Shown piece after piece: positions 26,497-36,883 of a DNA stretch of 64,000 nt. The notes beneath the pieces are model-generated. The model was not told the origin of the DNA. It made no database searches and saw only the letters and a list, made by a program, of their open reading frames with translations. The number at the start of each line of letters is the position of its first letter. Positions within the stretch are counted from its first letter, which is position 1. A program made the translations under genes and the position numbers. The stretch comes from Kalmanozyma brasiliensis GHG001 (taxonomy: Eukaryota > Basidiomycota > Ustilaginomycetes > Ustilaginales). The stretch is taken from contig NW_015961959.1 in assembly GCF_000497045.1 (NCBI RefSeq), forward strand, positions 1,116,001 to 1,180,000. Direction: 5' to 3'.

Positions 26497-27609
26497 CTAG
26501 AAGCCTGAAAAGGTGTGCGACCAAGCACCGCCGCTTGCACCGCCAGCCCCGATGCTGTTGGGGGTACCAGCGTTGGAAGAAGCCACATAGTCCAGAGGCG
26601 AGTGGTGATGCGAATGGTGACTGCTGATGTGATGGCCAGCGTGGTGGTGTCCATGGTGTTCGTGCGACGGTCCGCTGTGGTGGTGGCCTTGGGCTGGTGC
26701 AGGTCCGTGGTGATGCGAGTGCTGAGCGTGGTGCACATGATCCGACTGGGACGAGTGATCGTCTGCGGATGTGTCCTGGATCCAGTGGGCCATGGCGTTG
26801 CCAGGTGTGCTGCCGAGGTCAACGTGGCCAGAGGAGTGCAAGATGCTGAGCGGATCTGACTCCGCAGTAGCTGCTACAGCGTCTGTAGACAAAGAGGCAT
26901 CAGGGTCGTCGTATGCAGCCGAGAAGCCGTGGAGGAGATGATCATCGTGCGATGCGACTTCATTGTGTTGTCGACTTCTGCTACTACTCGCACCCGCATT
27001 AGATCGACTGACGCCCTTGCCCTCGCCCGTCTTTTCGCGCTTGGCAGCCCCTCCTCCAGGCAACCTGCTGCTGGGAACGCTCTCGTGCCTGGGTACGATG
27101 TCGATCAAAAAGTCGAACAGGTCGGATCGACCAATGGCGCCTGCAATGTCGGATCGCTGAATTGTCCTGCGCTTGTGCTCCTCGGCGATCAGGAATGCAC
27201 GGCATGTCAAATCCGAAATGAAGATCTCGCACGCCCTTGCAAAGAGGATTGGTGCTTCAGCCGAGATCATCTTGACCTGGTCATCCGACTTCATCACCTT
27301 CTTGATGCGGGCCAATGGTAGCTGACCTTGGGTTGGTAGGCCCGATTTGAAGTCGACCACGTTGCCATCCGCATCTCCGCCCTGTTCGACGAGGTCCATC
27401 TGGTATCGCCAGAAGGTGGATTGAAAGTCGTCGAGGTCTTGAGATGCATGTACGAGGGGTCCGGAAGCTGGCAGTGTCGCTGCCGCACGGCTCGAAGAGG
27501 CACCAGCACCGCCGCTACCGGTCAGATCGTGTGCTAGAGGCGAGCGATTGCCAGACTGAATGCCGCTGGTTGTTATTGAAGATGCTCGCGAGCGTTTCTT
27601 GGGCGGCAT
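26497..27609 (-). CDS. HAP5: CCAAT-binding factor subunit Hap5/NF-YC with His-rich tail
   Basis: A 370-residue NF-YC homologue. Residues about 60-175 hold the conserved core: FWRYQMDLVEQ, then QLPLARIKKVMKSDDQVKMI and APILFARACEIFISDL, which form the histone fold, ending with RRTIQRSDIAGAIGRSDLFDFLID. With Hap3 and Hap2 it makes the trimer that binds CCAAT boxes and, in fungi, works with HapX in iron and respiratory control. The N-terminus has a PPKKRSR stretch fitting an NLS. The C-terminal third is unusual: about residues 275-345 are loaded with histidine (HHH and HSHHH-like runs) mixed with Ser, Gly and Pro. It is divergent from the erdS gene. Confidence 0.93.
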   Translation of the reverse strand: MPPKKRSRASSITTSGIQSGNRSPLAHDLTGSGGAGASSSRAAATLPASGPLVHASQDLDDFQSTFWRYQMDLVEQGGDADGNVVDFKSGLPTQGQLPLARIKKVMKSDDQVKMISAEAPILFARACEIFISDLTCRAFLIAEEHKRRTIQRSDIAGAIGRSDLFDFLIDIVPRHESVPSSRLPGGGAAKREKTGEGKGVSRSNAGASSSRSRQHNEVASHDDHLLHGFSAAYDDPDASLSTDAVAATAESDPLSILHSSGHVDLGSTPGNAMAHWIQDTSADDHSSQSDHVHHAQHSHHHGPAPAQGHHHSGPSHEHHGHHHAGHHISSHHSHHHSPLDYVASSNAGTPNSIGAGGASGGAWSHTFSGF

Positions 27610-29683
27610 CTTGGCGGGGGCCTGGTGGTTGTGACAGTGGTGTGCTAGTGCCTGACTTGTTTGCAGTCACTGAGCTTCGTTCGCATGAACAGACACTGTT
27701 TGCCTGTATGACTTGCTGCGCGGTCTTCAGGGCTGCACTGGCGATGATCAGCGGATGTCGAGGATGCTGAAGGATGATGACGACGATGATGGGCAGGAGG
27801 ACCCTTTGGATCAGCCAAAGCCTTCGGCTCAACTTCTGCAAACTTTTTGCCAGAGGAAATTTTGGGCGGAGCCTGGCTTGTCCGAGTTCCGAGAGCTTGA
27901 TTAGGCCATCTTTCGCTATCTGATAGGCGTGCAGCAGGCTTGCAAATTCGGAGCATGTTAGAGCGTTATCTTGGCTGCCCTATGACCTTCAGGAGACGCA
28001 GACGTGGTCCCGAAACTTGCCGCATGATCAGGCTATCGACTGCCGGAACAGTCCGAGGTTGAAATTGCGGAGGACGATCACATGCTAGAATAAAGTTGAG
28101 CTCATAAGCGGATGAAGGTGATGACAGGAGCTGAATGACCCGGTGCGACTGAGATTTGGGAGGCTGCCTCCCGGCTCGCAGGTCCCGAAGTTGGGCAGAC
28201 TGCCACGCAAGAACCGAGCTGTGACGAGCCTGCGATATCTACACAAGAGTCTTGTCGCTGTTCATCCATGGAAGCGCTCGGATGAAGCAGAGCGAGGCCA
28301 TCGCACTCAGGCTTTGATCGGAATCTTGAACCCGAAAAGAAACTCAGTCGAAACCAGAAAAACAAAAAAGAATCGGGGAAAGCAGAATGACGTCGAGCTG
28401 CGCTTGCGGTAAAGCCGGAAAGCAACTTGCCGTCATCTGCCAAAGTTAGTCCGCGGATAGACTCGAGCAAACAATGAAACCTGCGGTTGACAGCAGACGC
28501 ACAACAAAGGGCGGGACACCGAGATGAAGTGAAGCGATCGACATGCGTACCGCCGTTCCTCGTGTCAAAGAATTTGCGACAGAAGCGCAGCGAACGATGC
28601 CAGATGAAACGTCATCGACAGGGCGAGTGTGAGTTCGAAGCGAATGATGATGGTCTTGTCGAGATGGCGAACAAGGATGGCAAAGGCACTCGGTCTGTGG
28701 TGGCGCTGCAAGCGAGCACAAGTCGTACCACAGAAAGGGACAAGACAGAGACGGAAGCGAGCCATCGTGGATCTCTCACAGACCCGGGCTAAGCGTCGCC
28801 AAAAAAAACAGCGCTTATTCACTGCTTCAACGTGACTCAGCCTGTGGAGACATCGAGCGACTGGGAAGCAGATGGCAACCAACAGTGCAATCCCAATGGC
28901 CGAAGTTGGGTGCCTTGCAGATTACGGCTCATAGCCCGACGAAGGAGCGGAGCGTGATCTCTTTTGGCAGGCGTGTGTAGGCCGCGGAAAGAACTCGTCG
29001 TTGGCTCATCCGAGGCGATGTGTGTCAGATGGGTTTATGTATGGGAGCTCTTCGGATACAGAAGAGCGTCGGATGGGTTGCTCCGGCTTCAAAGGTCAAG
29101 GTGACAAGGATGGACAGACAACCCACACCGCAGGCGAGCATGATGACTGTGCTCCCGAACACGCAAAACCGCCTCCACAAGGCCAGTTGGATGGGAGGAA
29201 AAAAAAAACCGAGGGCGCTGTGTCTCAGTCTGACGGAGCGATCTGAGAGCTGGGTTGAGTGACAGAGTAGTGAGTGTGACCGAAATGATGGCATGGCACA
29301 GCGCTGTCCACTGCCCTCTCTGAACCAGGGTTCGGTTGGTCGGAGTCTGCTTCCTCGTGCATCTCGCAGCCAGTCGACTGCTCTTGGTCTTGGCTCCCTC
29401 GCAAACAGCATATCAACCAAGCTCCCTTCTCCATCCCACACCGCTGACGTCTCTCTCCTCCTACCACTACGCAATCCCGATCTTTCTCTATCACTCGCTC
29501 TCTTATAAGCGCTCTTTCTCTCGCCGGCCTCATCCGGGCAACCTCCCGTCATCATCATCGCCTGGTCTTGCCCTTCGGTGTCACCTCCACGTCCAGTCTC
29601 GACCGTGTTGGTTGCTACCGTCTGATCTCCACATCACCCATCCAACAGAGCCTTCTCAGGATAGATTTCGCGCTACCGTCACA
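27610..29683. other. 2.1 kb divergent intergenic region, HAP5 to erdS
   Basis: The region contains the promoters of two divergent genes. Bases about 29380-29660, just before the erdS start, are strongly pyrimidine-rich and look like a core promoter and 5' leader. A run of ten A lies near 29200. Short frames occur on both strands but none is recognisable. Confidence 0.5.
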
Positions 29684-32677
29684 ATGCTGAAGCGCGCCGT
29701 AGCCACCCTCACCAAGGACTCGTCTTCCAGCGGCGAGAATGGGCACTCCAAGAGCTCCAGCACGCCCTCCACCGGCCATACCACGCCCAATCCCCCTCCT
29801 TCCGCCAAGTCAACCGGAGATGTGACTGGCCAGACCGATCCCTCCGACAAGAAGTTCCGTCTCTCCCACATCTTTTCCGGTCACTCCCTCCCAGGTACCC
29901 GCAGGTCCACTTCGCGCGCAGCCAGTCTGGACGAGCCTCGTCCTAGCGCCGTCAAAAAGGCGCAAAAGGTTGAGGAAAAGGAGCGCAGGGCCCTTGAACA
30001 GGAACAGGTCAAAAAGAGGATCGCTATGGCTCGCAAGCAGTCCGATCTTCGAGCCGCTCAGGTCGAGACACCCGAACAGCGTGCTCGCTACGGCGAACAG
30101 TACCCTCAACAGTGGAATGAGAGCCACGACAAGTGGGCCGACATCTTTACCATCTGCGATGATGCCGACATCGGCGACACCGTCACGCTCCGGGCTCGTA
30201 TCCACACCATTCGAGATGTCAGCTCGCACCTCGTCTTTATCGTGCTTCGACAGCAGATCTCTACCATCCAGGCAGTGCTTGCTGAAGAAGACGGCATCAC
30301 CACAGGCCACATGGTCCGTTGGGCAAAACGTTTGCCGCTCGAGTCGATCGTCATGGTCCGTGGAAAGCTGCAAAAGCCCCGAGAGCCCATCACCGGGGCA
30401 ACCACCCAGCAAGCAGAGATCAAGGTGTACGAGCTCTTCCTCGTCGCTCCTCCCAAGGAGACGCTTCCCTTCAATGTCTACGACGCCGACCTCGTCCTCA
30501 AGAAGAGCGACGACGAGGCGAGCCACAGTGGGCATGGTACCGATTCAGACGGCGAAGGCGGTCCTGTCCGCGATGAGAACCACTCGATCGAGAGAAGCGA
30601 AGGCCCCGTCATCACACAGCGAGTTCGCCTCACCAACCGCATCATCGACCTGCGCACTCCTACCGCCCAGGCCATCTTCCGCATCAACGCTGCCATCTGC
30701 ACCGCCTTCCGATCGCACCTCGACAAGAGCAAATTCATGGAGATTCACACTCCAAAGCTGCAAGGAGGCGCCTCTGAGTCCGGCTCGAGTGTCTTCATGC
30801 TCGACTACTTTGGGCGTCCCGCTTGCTTGGCCCAGAGTCCCCAGCTGTTCAAGCAGATGTGCATTGCCGCCGATATGAAGCGCGTCTACGAGATCGGTCC
30901 CGTCTTTCGCGCCGAGAACTCCAACACGCCCCGCCACTTGACCGAGTACACCGGTTTGGATATCGAGATGGAGATTGTCCACTACTACGACGCCATCCGC
31001 GTCATCGATGGCATGCTCAAGAGCATCTTTGTCGCTCTCAGGGACAACTTCAAGGCCGAACGCGAGCTCATCAAGCGACACTTCCCGCACGAGGATCTCA
31101 CCTATCCTGAGGACACGCTCATCCTTCCGTTCGCCCAGGGCGTGCGTCTTCTCGTCGAGTCGGGCTACGTCGAGGAAGACGGCAGCATCCCCAAGGAGGA
31201 CGAGGATCTGTCCACTCGCGCCGAGATTCGCCTAGGCGGGGTGATCAAGGAGAAGTACAACACCGACTACTACATTCTCGACAAGTTCCCCACCTCGGTG
31301 CGCCCCTTTTACGCCATGGAGGACAAGGAGAATCCCAAGGTGACCAACTCGTTCGACATCTTCATCCGCGGTCAGGAGATCTGCACGGGTGGTCAGCGCA
31401 TCCACGATATCGAAGAGCTGGAACGCAAGATGCAGCGTCTGTCCATCTCGCCCAAGGGCATGCAGGAGTACCTCGAAGGCTTCCGACTCGGTGCGCCGCC
31501 CCACGCCGGATGCGGTATCGGTCTGGAGCGTCTGGTGATGCTCTATCTCAATTTGGGTGATGTTCGACTGGGTTCGCTCTTCCATCGTGATCCTCGCAGT
31601 CTCCCGCTGCAGAAGCGAGACGACGACGAGCTGCGCCATCCCGAGGCGAGCACCAACCCGCCGCCCTGGAAGCACCCACGACTGGCGCTCAAGGCGGACG
31701 GCGAGAGCGAGCTGCGCGACATGCAGCCCCTCGAAAAGCTCATCGCCAACTACGGCGATGCCTCCAACACGGCTTGGCTCGACGAGCGCTACAAGGTGTG
31801 GCGACATGCCGACACAGGCGCTGCGGTGGGCTACTCGCCGTTCAAGGGCTACGCCATGATCATCGGCGACCCGCTGTGCGACAAGACGCAGATGACTCAA
31901 GTCGTCTCGGCCTTCCTCCAGTTCATCAAGAAGGAGGCCAAGCTCAAGCCGATCTGGATGATGGTGTGCGAAGAGGTCGAGGAGATCCTCGGCGGACGTC
32001 TCAACTGGTGCACGCTCTCGGTCTCTGCTGAAGAACGTGTCGACGACCCTGCCAAGAACCCGGCGCGCCACGACCCCGACATTCAGAAGAAGGTGCGCCA
32101 TGCACGCAAGGAGGGCGTCAAGATCGAAGACTACAAGCTGAGCGAGACGGTGCCGGACGAAGTGGTCAAGGAGACGGACGAGCGGATCCAGGACTGGCGC
32201 AACAACCGCAAGGGCGAGCAGGTGCACATGACTGACGTCCACCCGTGGCGCGACATGGAGCACCGCGTCTACTACATCGCTCGCGATGGATCAGGCAAGG
32301 TGTGCGCCATGGTGGTGCTGCACCAACTCTCGCCTGCGCATGGGTGGCACATCAAGTGGGCGCTCGACTTCCCTGGTGCCCCCAACGGGACCATCGAGCA
32401 TGTCATTCTGCACGCGCTCGAGAACAACGCGGGCAGCAAGATGACTTTCGGTGCCTCGGCCACGTCGACGTTGGTCTCAAAGCACGGTTTGAGCAAGGTG
32501 ACCACCAAGTGGCTGACGAAGGCGTACGGCTCGATCGCAGAGCACAACAAGCTCACGAACAAGGGCGAGTTCAGGCAGAAGCTGGGAGCCGTCGAGGATC
32601 GAGTGTACGTGTGTTACCCTCGACACGGTCTTTCGCCAGCAGGCGTGCAGGCCATCATTGGCTTCTTCAAGCAGTAG
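29684..32677 (+). CDS. erdS: Ergosteryl-3beta-O-L-aspartate synthase (AspRS-DUF2156 fusion)
   Basis: A 997-residue bifunctional protein. Residues 1-140 are a basic, Ser-rich extension. About 155-260 is the OB-fold tRNA-binding domain (DTVTLRARIHTIRDVSSHLV). About 310-610 is a class II aspartyl-tRNA synthetase core: SESGSSVFMLDYFGRPACLA, then FRAENSNTPRHLTEYTGLDIE (motif 2 region, quoted in part) and the GCGIGLERLVML motif 3. From about 682 to the end is a DUF2156 domain (GNAT-like aminoacyl transferase) with VGYSPFKGYAMIIGDPL and VVLHQLSPAHGWHIKW. In ErdS, aspartate is charged to tRNA and passed to ergosterol (established knowledge). The start at 29684 is the ATG beginning conserved sequence; an upstream in-frame ATG at 29336 is leader. 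Confidence 0.9.
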   Translation: MLKRAVATLTKDSSSSGENGHSKSSSTPSTGHTTPNPPPSAKSTGDVTGQTDPSDKKFRLSHIFSGHSLPGTRRSTSRAASLDEPRPSAVKKAQKVEEKERRALEQEQVKKRIAMARKQSDLRAAQVETPEQRARYGEQYPQQWNESHDKWADIFTICDDADIGDTVTLRARIHTIRDVSSHLVFIVLRQQISTIQAVLAEEDGITTGHMVRWAKRLPLESIVMVRGKLQKPREPITGATTQQAEIKVYELFLVAPPKETLPFNVYDADLVLKKSDDEASHSGHGTDSDGEGGPVRDENHSIERSEGPVITQRVRLTNRIIDLRTPTAQAIFRINAAICTAFRSHLDKSKFMEIHTPKLQGGASESGSSVFMLDYFGRPACLAQSPQLFKQMCIAADMKRVYEIGPVFRAENSNTPRHLTEYTGLDIEMEIVHYYDAIRVIDGMLKSIFVALRDNFKAERELIKRHFPHEDLTYPEDTLILPFAQGVRLLVESGYVEEDGSIPKEDEDLSTRAEIRLGGVIKEKYNTDYYILDKFPTSVRPFYAMEDKENPKVTNSFDIFIRGQEICTGGQRIHDIEELERKMQRLSISPKGMQEYLEGFRLGAPPHAGCGIGLERLVMLYLNLGDVRLGSLFHRDPRSLPLQKRDDDELRHPEASTNPPPWKHPRLALKADGESELRDMQPLEKLIANYGDASNTAWLDERYKVWRHADTGAAVGYSPFKGYAMIIGDPLCDKTQMTQVVSAFLQFIKKEAKLKPIWMMVCEEVEEILGGRLNWCTLSVSAEERVDDPAKNPARHDPDIQKKVRHARKEGVKIEDYKLSETVPDEVVKETDERIQDWRNNRKGEQVHMTDVHPWRDMEHRVYYIARDGSGKVCAMVVLHQLSPAHGWHIKWALDFPGAPNGTIEHVILHALENNAGSKMTFGASATSTLVSKHGLSKVTTKWLTKAYGSIAEHNKLTNKGEFRQKLGAVEDRVYVCYPRHGLSPAGVQAIIGFFKQ

Positions 32678-33802
32678 AGATGCGGTAGCAAAGAAACACA
32701 GATGCACATACATGCAAGGATCGGAAGCGCATTTGCTCGCGTATAGGACAGGATTCGCAGATTCGTTTAATGATACCACGTTGTCGATTGATCTGCGAGA
32801 CGGTTCTAGCTCGGTCGATCTTGTATCGGCAGACAAGGTGACCGACGGCTACCGGTCAAATGAAAAATGGTTTGCCCACAGCCGACGGTTGGATGACGTT
32901 GTCCGATTGATGGCTTCGACAGGCGGTGGGAGAGATGAATTGCCAACACGTGTGGGGACTGCGTCGGCGATATGAACTGAATAAGGTGTTGTTCTCGAGT
33001 TCGCCGGTGTCCAAGGGTCCCACCCGCCACCAAATAGGGTTCTCCCTAAGCGAGCACGTTCTTCACTTTCGAACGATCTGAAGAACGGTGTCCAAGTCAA
33101 ATCAACGTGCCCACAACACTGTTGTGCTCTGCTCAATGGTTGAAACATGGTTTGATCTACAGTCGCACCCCACCCTGGTGGATCTGCCGGTCATCTTCGG
33201 ATGGCCTCAAGCCGACATCTCTTCCAGAACAAAACGTGCTAACTGTGCTTAAACGCGGACAAGCCAACTTTGAGCTCGCCAATGCGCAGAACGGCTCTCC
33301 ACCCACGCCGTCGGTCCGGCTCGGCGAATCGTTCCCGACGCATGATTCAGAGAACACACGGCAGTCTCGTGCCTGACCTCGACTGCAAGGGAGTGCTCTT
33401 GGTGATTGCTGCTTGTTTCAGAACGTTCTGCATGATAGCAATTTGAGAAGAAGGGTCAAGCAAGGGTCCTCCAGCGCCCAGACCATTTTCACACCGCTGC
33501 TCCCGCCCACACCTTTCTTCCGCCAAACACCATCCCTTCGTGTCTGCTTCTTTGCATCTCGTTTCGCTTGCACACCGACTCCTGGTCCGGACCGCATCTC
33601 GGCTACTCGCATTGCTCGCATCTTGCTTCTCGTCCTCGGCGATCCTCACCACACGTGCGCTTCCGGCGTGGCAGCCATCACCTCAGATCGACACATCGTT
33701 GACGGTAGACTTTCGCATATATAGACTAGCATCTGGTACGTCGTCCATTCTACACTCATCCATCGCAACAGCTTCCCTCGCTCACCAGCCTCACTTGCAA
33801 TC
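32678..33802. other. Intergenic region between erdS and the phosphatase gene
   Basis: A 1.1 kb stretch with the 3' UTR of erdS and the promoter of the secreted phosphatase gene. The last 350 bases are pyrimidine-rich. No gene or RNA recognised. Confidence 0.45.
33717..33723 (+). promoter_or_regulatory. TATA-like box
   Basis: ATATATA stands in otherwise GC-rich DNA 80 bases before the start codon of the secreted phosphatase, a plausible TATA position with a short leader. Confidence 0.35.
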
Positions 33803-34917
33803 ATGGTCTCTTCTTCCGCCTTCCTGGCGCTCCTCGCCGTGGCTGTCGCTAGCGTTCAGGCTGCTCCCGCTCCGCCCCACCCCGTGCCCGGCCCGCCCGC
33901 CATGCAGACGTACAACTTCACCGTAAGCCTTCACTCATCCTCTCCAATCCTCTGCCTGGCTCCTACGCTGACATTCTGACCCCATTCATCTTTTTCATCT
34001 TTCTTCAGACCTACACGGGCTTCTTCAAGTACGACACGGCCGAAGGCACCTCTCTCCCTGCCGTTGCGCCCAACTTTGGTCTGCGGGACAACACCACTTG
34101 GGCCGCCCTAACCCAAACCCTCCGACAGCTCAACTCGCCCGCCGCCTCGCACGACGGTTCGTCGTACAAGCTCATCTTCGCCGGCCGTCATGGTCAGGGC
34201 TACCACAATGTGGCCGAGAGCAAGTACGGTACGCCTGCGTGGAACTCGTACTGGTCCGAGCTGACTACGGATGGCAACCTCACCTGGGGACCGGATGCGC
34301 GCTTGACGCCGTTGGGCATTCAGCAGGCCCAAGCGGTCAACCAGGCTTGGACGGCTATGCTGAAGCAGCAGGATGCGGCGCCGTTGCCGACCAGGCTGTT
34401 TTCAAGCCCGCTCAGCAGGGCCCTGTCGACGCTCGAGATCAGCTACGACAACATTTTGGTCAAGAACCCGAACGATACGGAGGTCGCTCCTCAGAAAGGG
34501 CCTGGTGGACCCCCCGGTCCTCCTGGTCCCCGTGGTCCTCCTGGCCCTCCTGGCCCGCGCCTGCTGGTCCCCGAAGTCAAGGAGCTCTTCCGCGAGGAGT
34601 ACGGCGAGCACACGTGCGATGAACGACGCACCCGCACCCAGCTCGCCGCCGACTACCCCAACGTGCGCTTCGAGCCCGGCTTCACCGAGGACGACCAGCT
34701 GTGGACCACCACACGCGAAGAGGACAGCCATCTGGATGCGAGGATCCAGACGGCCCTCAGCCAGATGTGGAACGAGGCGAAGCGGGAGGATGTCGTTTCG
34801 CTGACCAGCCACTCTGGGGTGATGCAGAGCGTTTTCAGGGTCACCGGGCATTATCCGTTGCATCCCGCCACCGGAGCACTCATCCCCTTGATCGTAAAGG
34901 CTACTCCGACCAACTAG
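33803..34917 (+). CDS. Secreted histidine phosphatase with collagen-like insert (one intron)
   Basis: A 342-residue protein of the histidine phosphatase (phosphoglycerate-mutase-like) superfamily. Exon 33803-33922 encodes a signal peptide (about residues 1-21) and a Pro-rich start; an 86-base intron (33923-34008, GTAAGC...TTCAG) joins phase 0 to exon 34009-34917. The active-site motif is RHG at R100-H101-G102 (GRHGQGYHN); the second catalytic His is in SLTSHSGV near residue 303. FSSPLSRALSTLE is the family's second arginine block. Residues 204-224 are seven uninterrupted Gly-X-Y triplets, rich in Pro, in a loop between catalytic blocks; this is foreign to the family. Substrate is unknown; phytase or sugar-phosphate activity is possible. 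The first exon lies outside the long open frame that starts near 34210. Confidence 0.85.
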
Positions 34918-35039
34918 ACCGCACTGTCGTACACGCACGAGGAGATGCGTTCATAGAGAAAAGAGATCGTCACGGACTTGGAATCAGACTATGTTTAACG
35001 GGATTCGTCTGATTGATCGTGAACAACTGAGTGCGAGCC

Positions 35040-36155
35040 TTACTTCCACACCTTGCTCTTTACCATCTGGTCTTTCAAATTCCACTTCTCGGCCCGCTCC
35101 GTGTCGATCAGCACAGCGACCTTACCGTTGTTCTCACCGGTAAACAGCCTCAGGAACGCATCCTCTGCACCATAAACGCCGAAGGTGACGTCCTCGCGGT
35201 TCTTGATCTTGCCCTCGGCCAACATCTTGGGCACCTCCTGCATGAACTGGCCGATCCACTTGGGGATAAAGCTGGACACGATGAAGCCCTGGTACTTGAT
35301 CTCCTTGGTGACGATGTTGAAGAGGTTTTTGGGGTAGACGACGTCTTCGGGTTTGTCGGCGTTGTAGCCCGAGATGTAGCCGCAGGCGACGATGATGCCG
35401 TAGCGCGCAGCGACGGAGATGTAGGCTTCGAGCTGATCGCCGCCGACGTTGTCGAAGTAGTAGTGGATGCCGGTCTCTCCAGCAAACGCCTTGAGCTTGG
35501 CGGGGAGGTCTTCGGTTTTGTAGTTGATCGATTCGTCTGCACCAAGCGAGCGGACGAAGTCGCATTTCTCATCGGTGCCAGCGGAGGCGATGACTTTGAC
35601 TCCGGCCTGGTGGCACAACTGCACGACGAGTTGACCAACCGCACCCGCCGCACCCGAGACAAACATCTTGTTCCCCGGCTTGAGATCGCCGACAATCTCC
35701 TTGAGAGACATGTACGCCGTCATACCCGCCATACCGGCTGCGCCGAGGTAGGTGGTGATCGACAGGCCGTTTGACAGCTGTTCCGAGTCGAACTTGCGGA
35801 ATGTCGGCACGGCGGCTGCAGGATGGATCGTGTACTCCTCAATCCCCGTCGACCAGGCATAGACGATGTCGCCAGCAGCAAATCCCTCCGCTTCGGAACG
35901 GACGATCTCACCAATGCCAATCGCAGTCACGGGTTTACCGACCACATAGGGTGGGGTGAAGTAGCCAATGTCGCCCTTCATCCGGTTGCGCATCGTTGGG
36001 TCGAGCGAAACGGCAATGTTGCGCGTGATGACACCGCCGTTGAGCGGGACGGAGGAGAGGTCGAGCTCCGAGGTGCCTCGCGTGGTGGTCTCGCCCGGCT
36101 TGGGCATGCCCGTAGGCTGCACCTTGTTGAAGAGCACTTGGTGGTTGGTGACCAT
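35040..36155 (-). CDS. NADPH-dependent MDR oxidoreductase (prostaglandin-reductase-like)
   Basis: A 371-residue zinc-free medium-chain dehydrogenase/reductase. The start at 36155 (MVTNHQVLFNKVQPTGMPKPG) matches the family's N-terminus; an in-frame ATG 80 codons upstream gives unrelated sequence. The N-terminal GroES-like fold has RNIAVSLDPTMRNRM, a hallmark of the leukotriene B4 12-hydroxydehydrogenase/PTGR group. The Rossmann fold starts at VSGAAGAVGQLVVQL, and FDNVGG is the conserved strand 5 block. Such enzymes reduce alpha,beta-unsaturated aldehydes and ketones in the cytosol. No Zn-binding Cys/His set is seen. Its 728-base promoter is shared with the SYLF-HAD gene. Confidence 0.88.
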   Translation of the reverse strand: MVTNHQVLFNKVQPTGMPKPGETTTRGTSELDLSSVPLNGGVITRNIAVSLDPTMRNRMKGDIGYFTPPYVVGKPVTAIGIGEIVRSEAEGFAAGDIVYAWSTGIEEYTIHPAAAVPTFRKFDSEQLSNGLSITTYLGAAGMAGMTAYMSLKEIVGDLKPGNKMFVSGAAGAVGQLVVQLCHQAGVKVIASAGTDEKCDFVRSLGADESINYKTEDLPAKLKAFAGETGIHYYFDNVGGDQLEAYISVAARYGIIVACGYISGYNADKPEDVVYPKNLFNIVTKEIKYQGFIVSSFIPKWIGQFMQEVPKMLAEGKIKNREDVTFGVYGAEDAFLRLFTGENNGKVAVLIDTERAEKWNLKDQMVKSKVWK

Positions 36156-36883
36156 TTTTGCGAATCGATTTGAATGACGTTGATGGTCAAAGGCTAGGGA
36201 CATGGGTCGATTGATGCTGTTATATGCTTTAGACTGGACCGTCAGCAGAAGCTTAAACCCGAGTGTTGTTCTTGCCCCTTTGCCACGAGGCACAGGAAGA
36301 ATCTGGTCGAAACAGCTTGAAGCTGGGCCTTGGCTGCCGAATGAACCGGTAGAACTTTGCCGCGTACCGAATTGGCCAAAGCTGTTCGATGACACACGCC
36401 GGTGACTGGCCTAAATTTCCTGCAAGATGCATTGCCGATCCTCCACTTGTTGAATCGTGCGAGAGGGGATGCAGATGATCGCAGCCAGCCCCTGATCTCC
36501 GCGGGCCAGACGATTACGGTTCAGCCAGGCGGTCGGAAGCATAGCCCGCTCGACACGTGCTTCTGGCGGGCGGCGTCGCTCATCCGGCCGGTGCTGGCCA
36601 GTGTGAGCAGAGAGCGATTCTGTGCAGACACGACCGCCCTTTCGGCATGTCATTGATCGAGCCGATACGGGAACGTCCATCCGATAACGGCAAGGCTGAC
36701 TGACGATAGTCATCACGTTTTCGGAGAAAAAGGGTTATCGCTCTCGGCACGGACCCTGGATCGTGCTCTCACCTTCTCAATACGACCATCATAACCATTC
36801 GTCCTCAAGTACAGCATACCACCCTCCGGCGCAAAGCTCCTACCTCGCTGCCGCTACCTCGCAGCGCAGCTTGGGAATTCACC
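36156..36883. other. Divergent promoter, MDR reductase to SYLF-HAD gene
   Basis: A 728-base region between two divergent start codons. It presumably carries both promoters. Nothing else recognised. Confidence 0.45.

Noticed and set aside
31232..32263. A minus-strand frame of 343 codons opposite erdS
   Set aside because: Shadow of the AspRS/DUF2156 coding strand; no domain seen.
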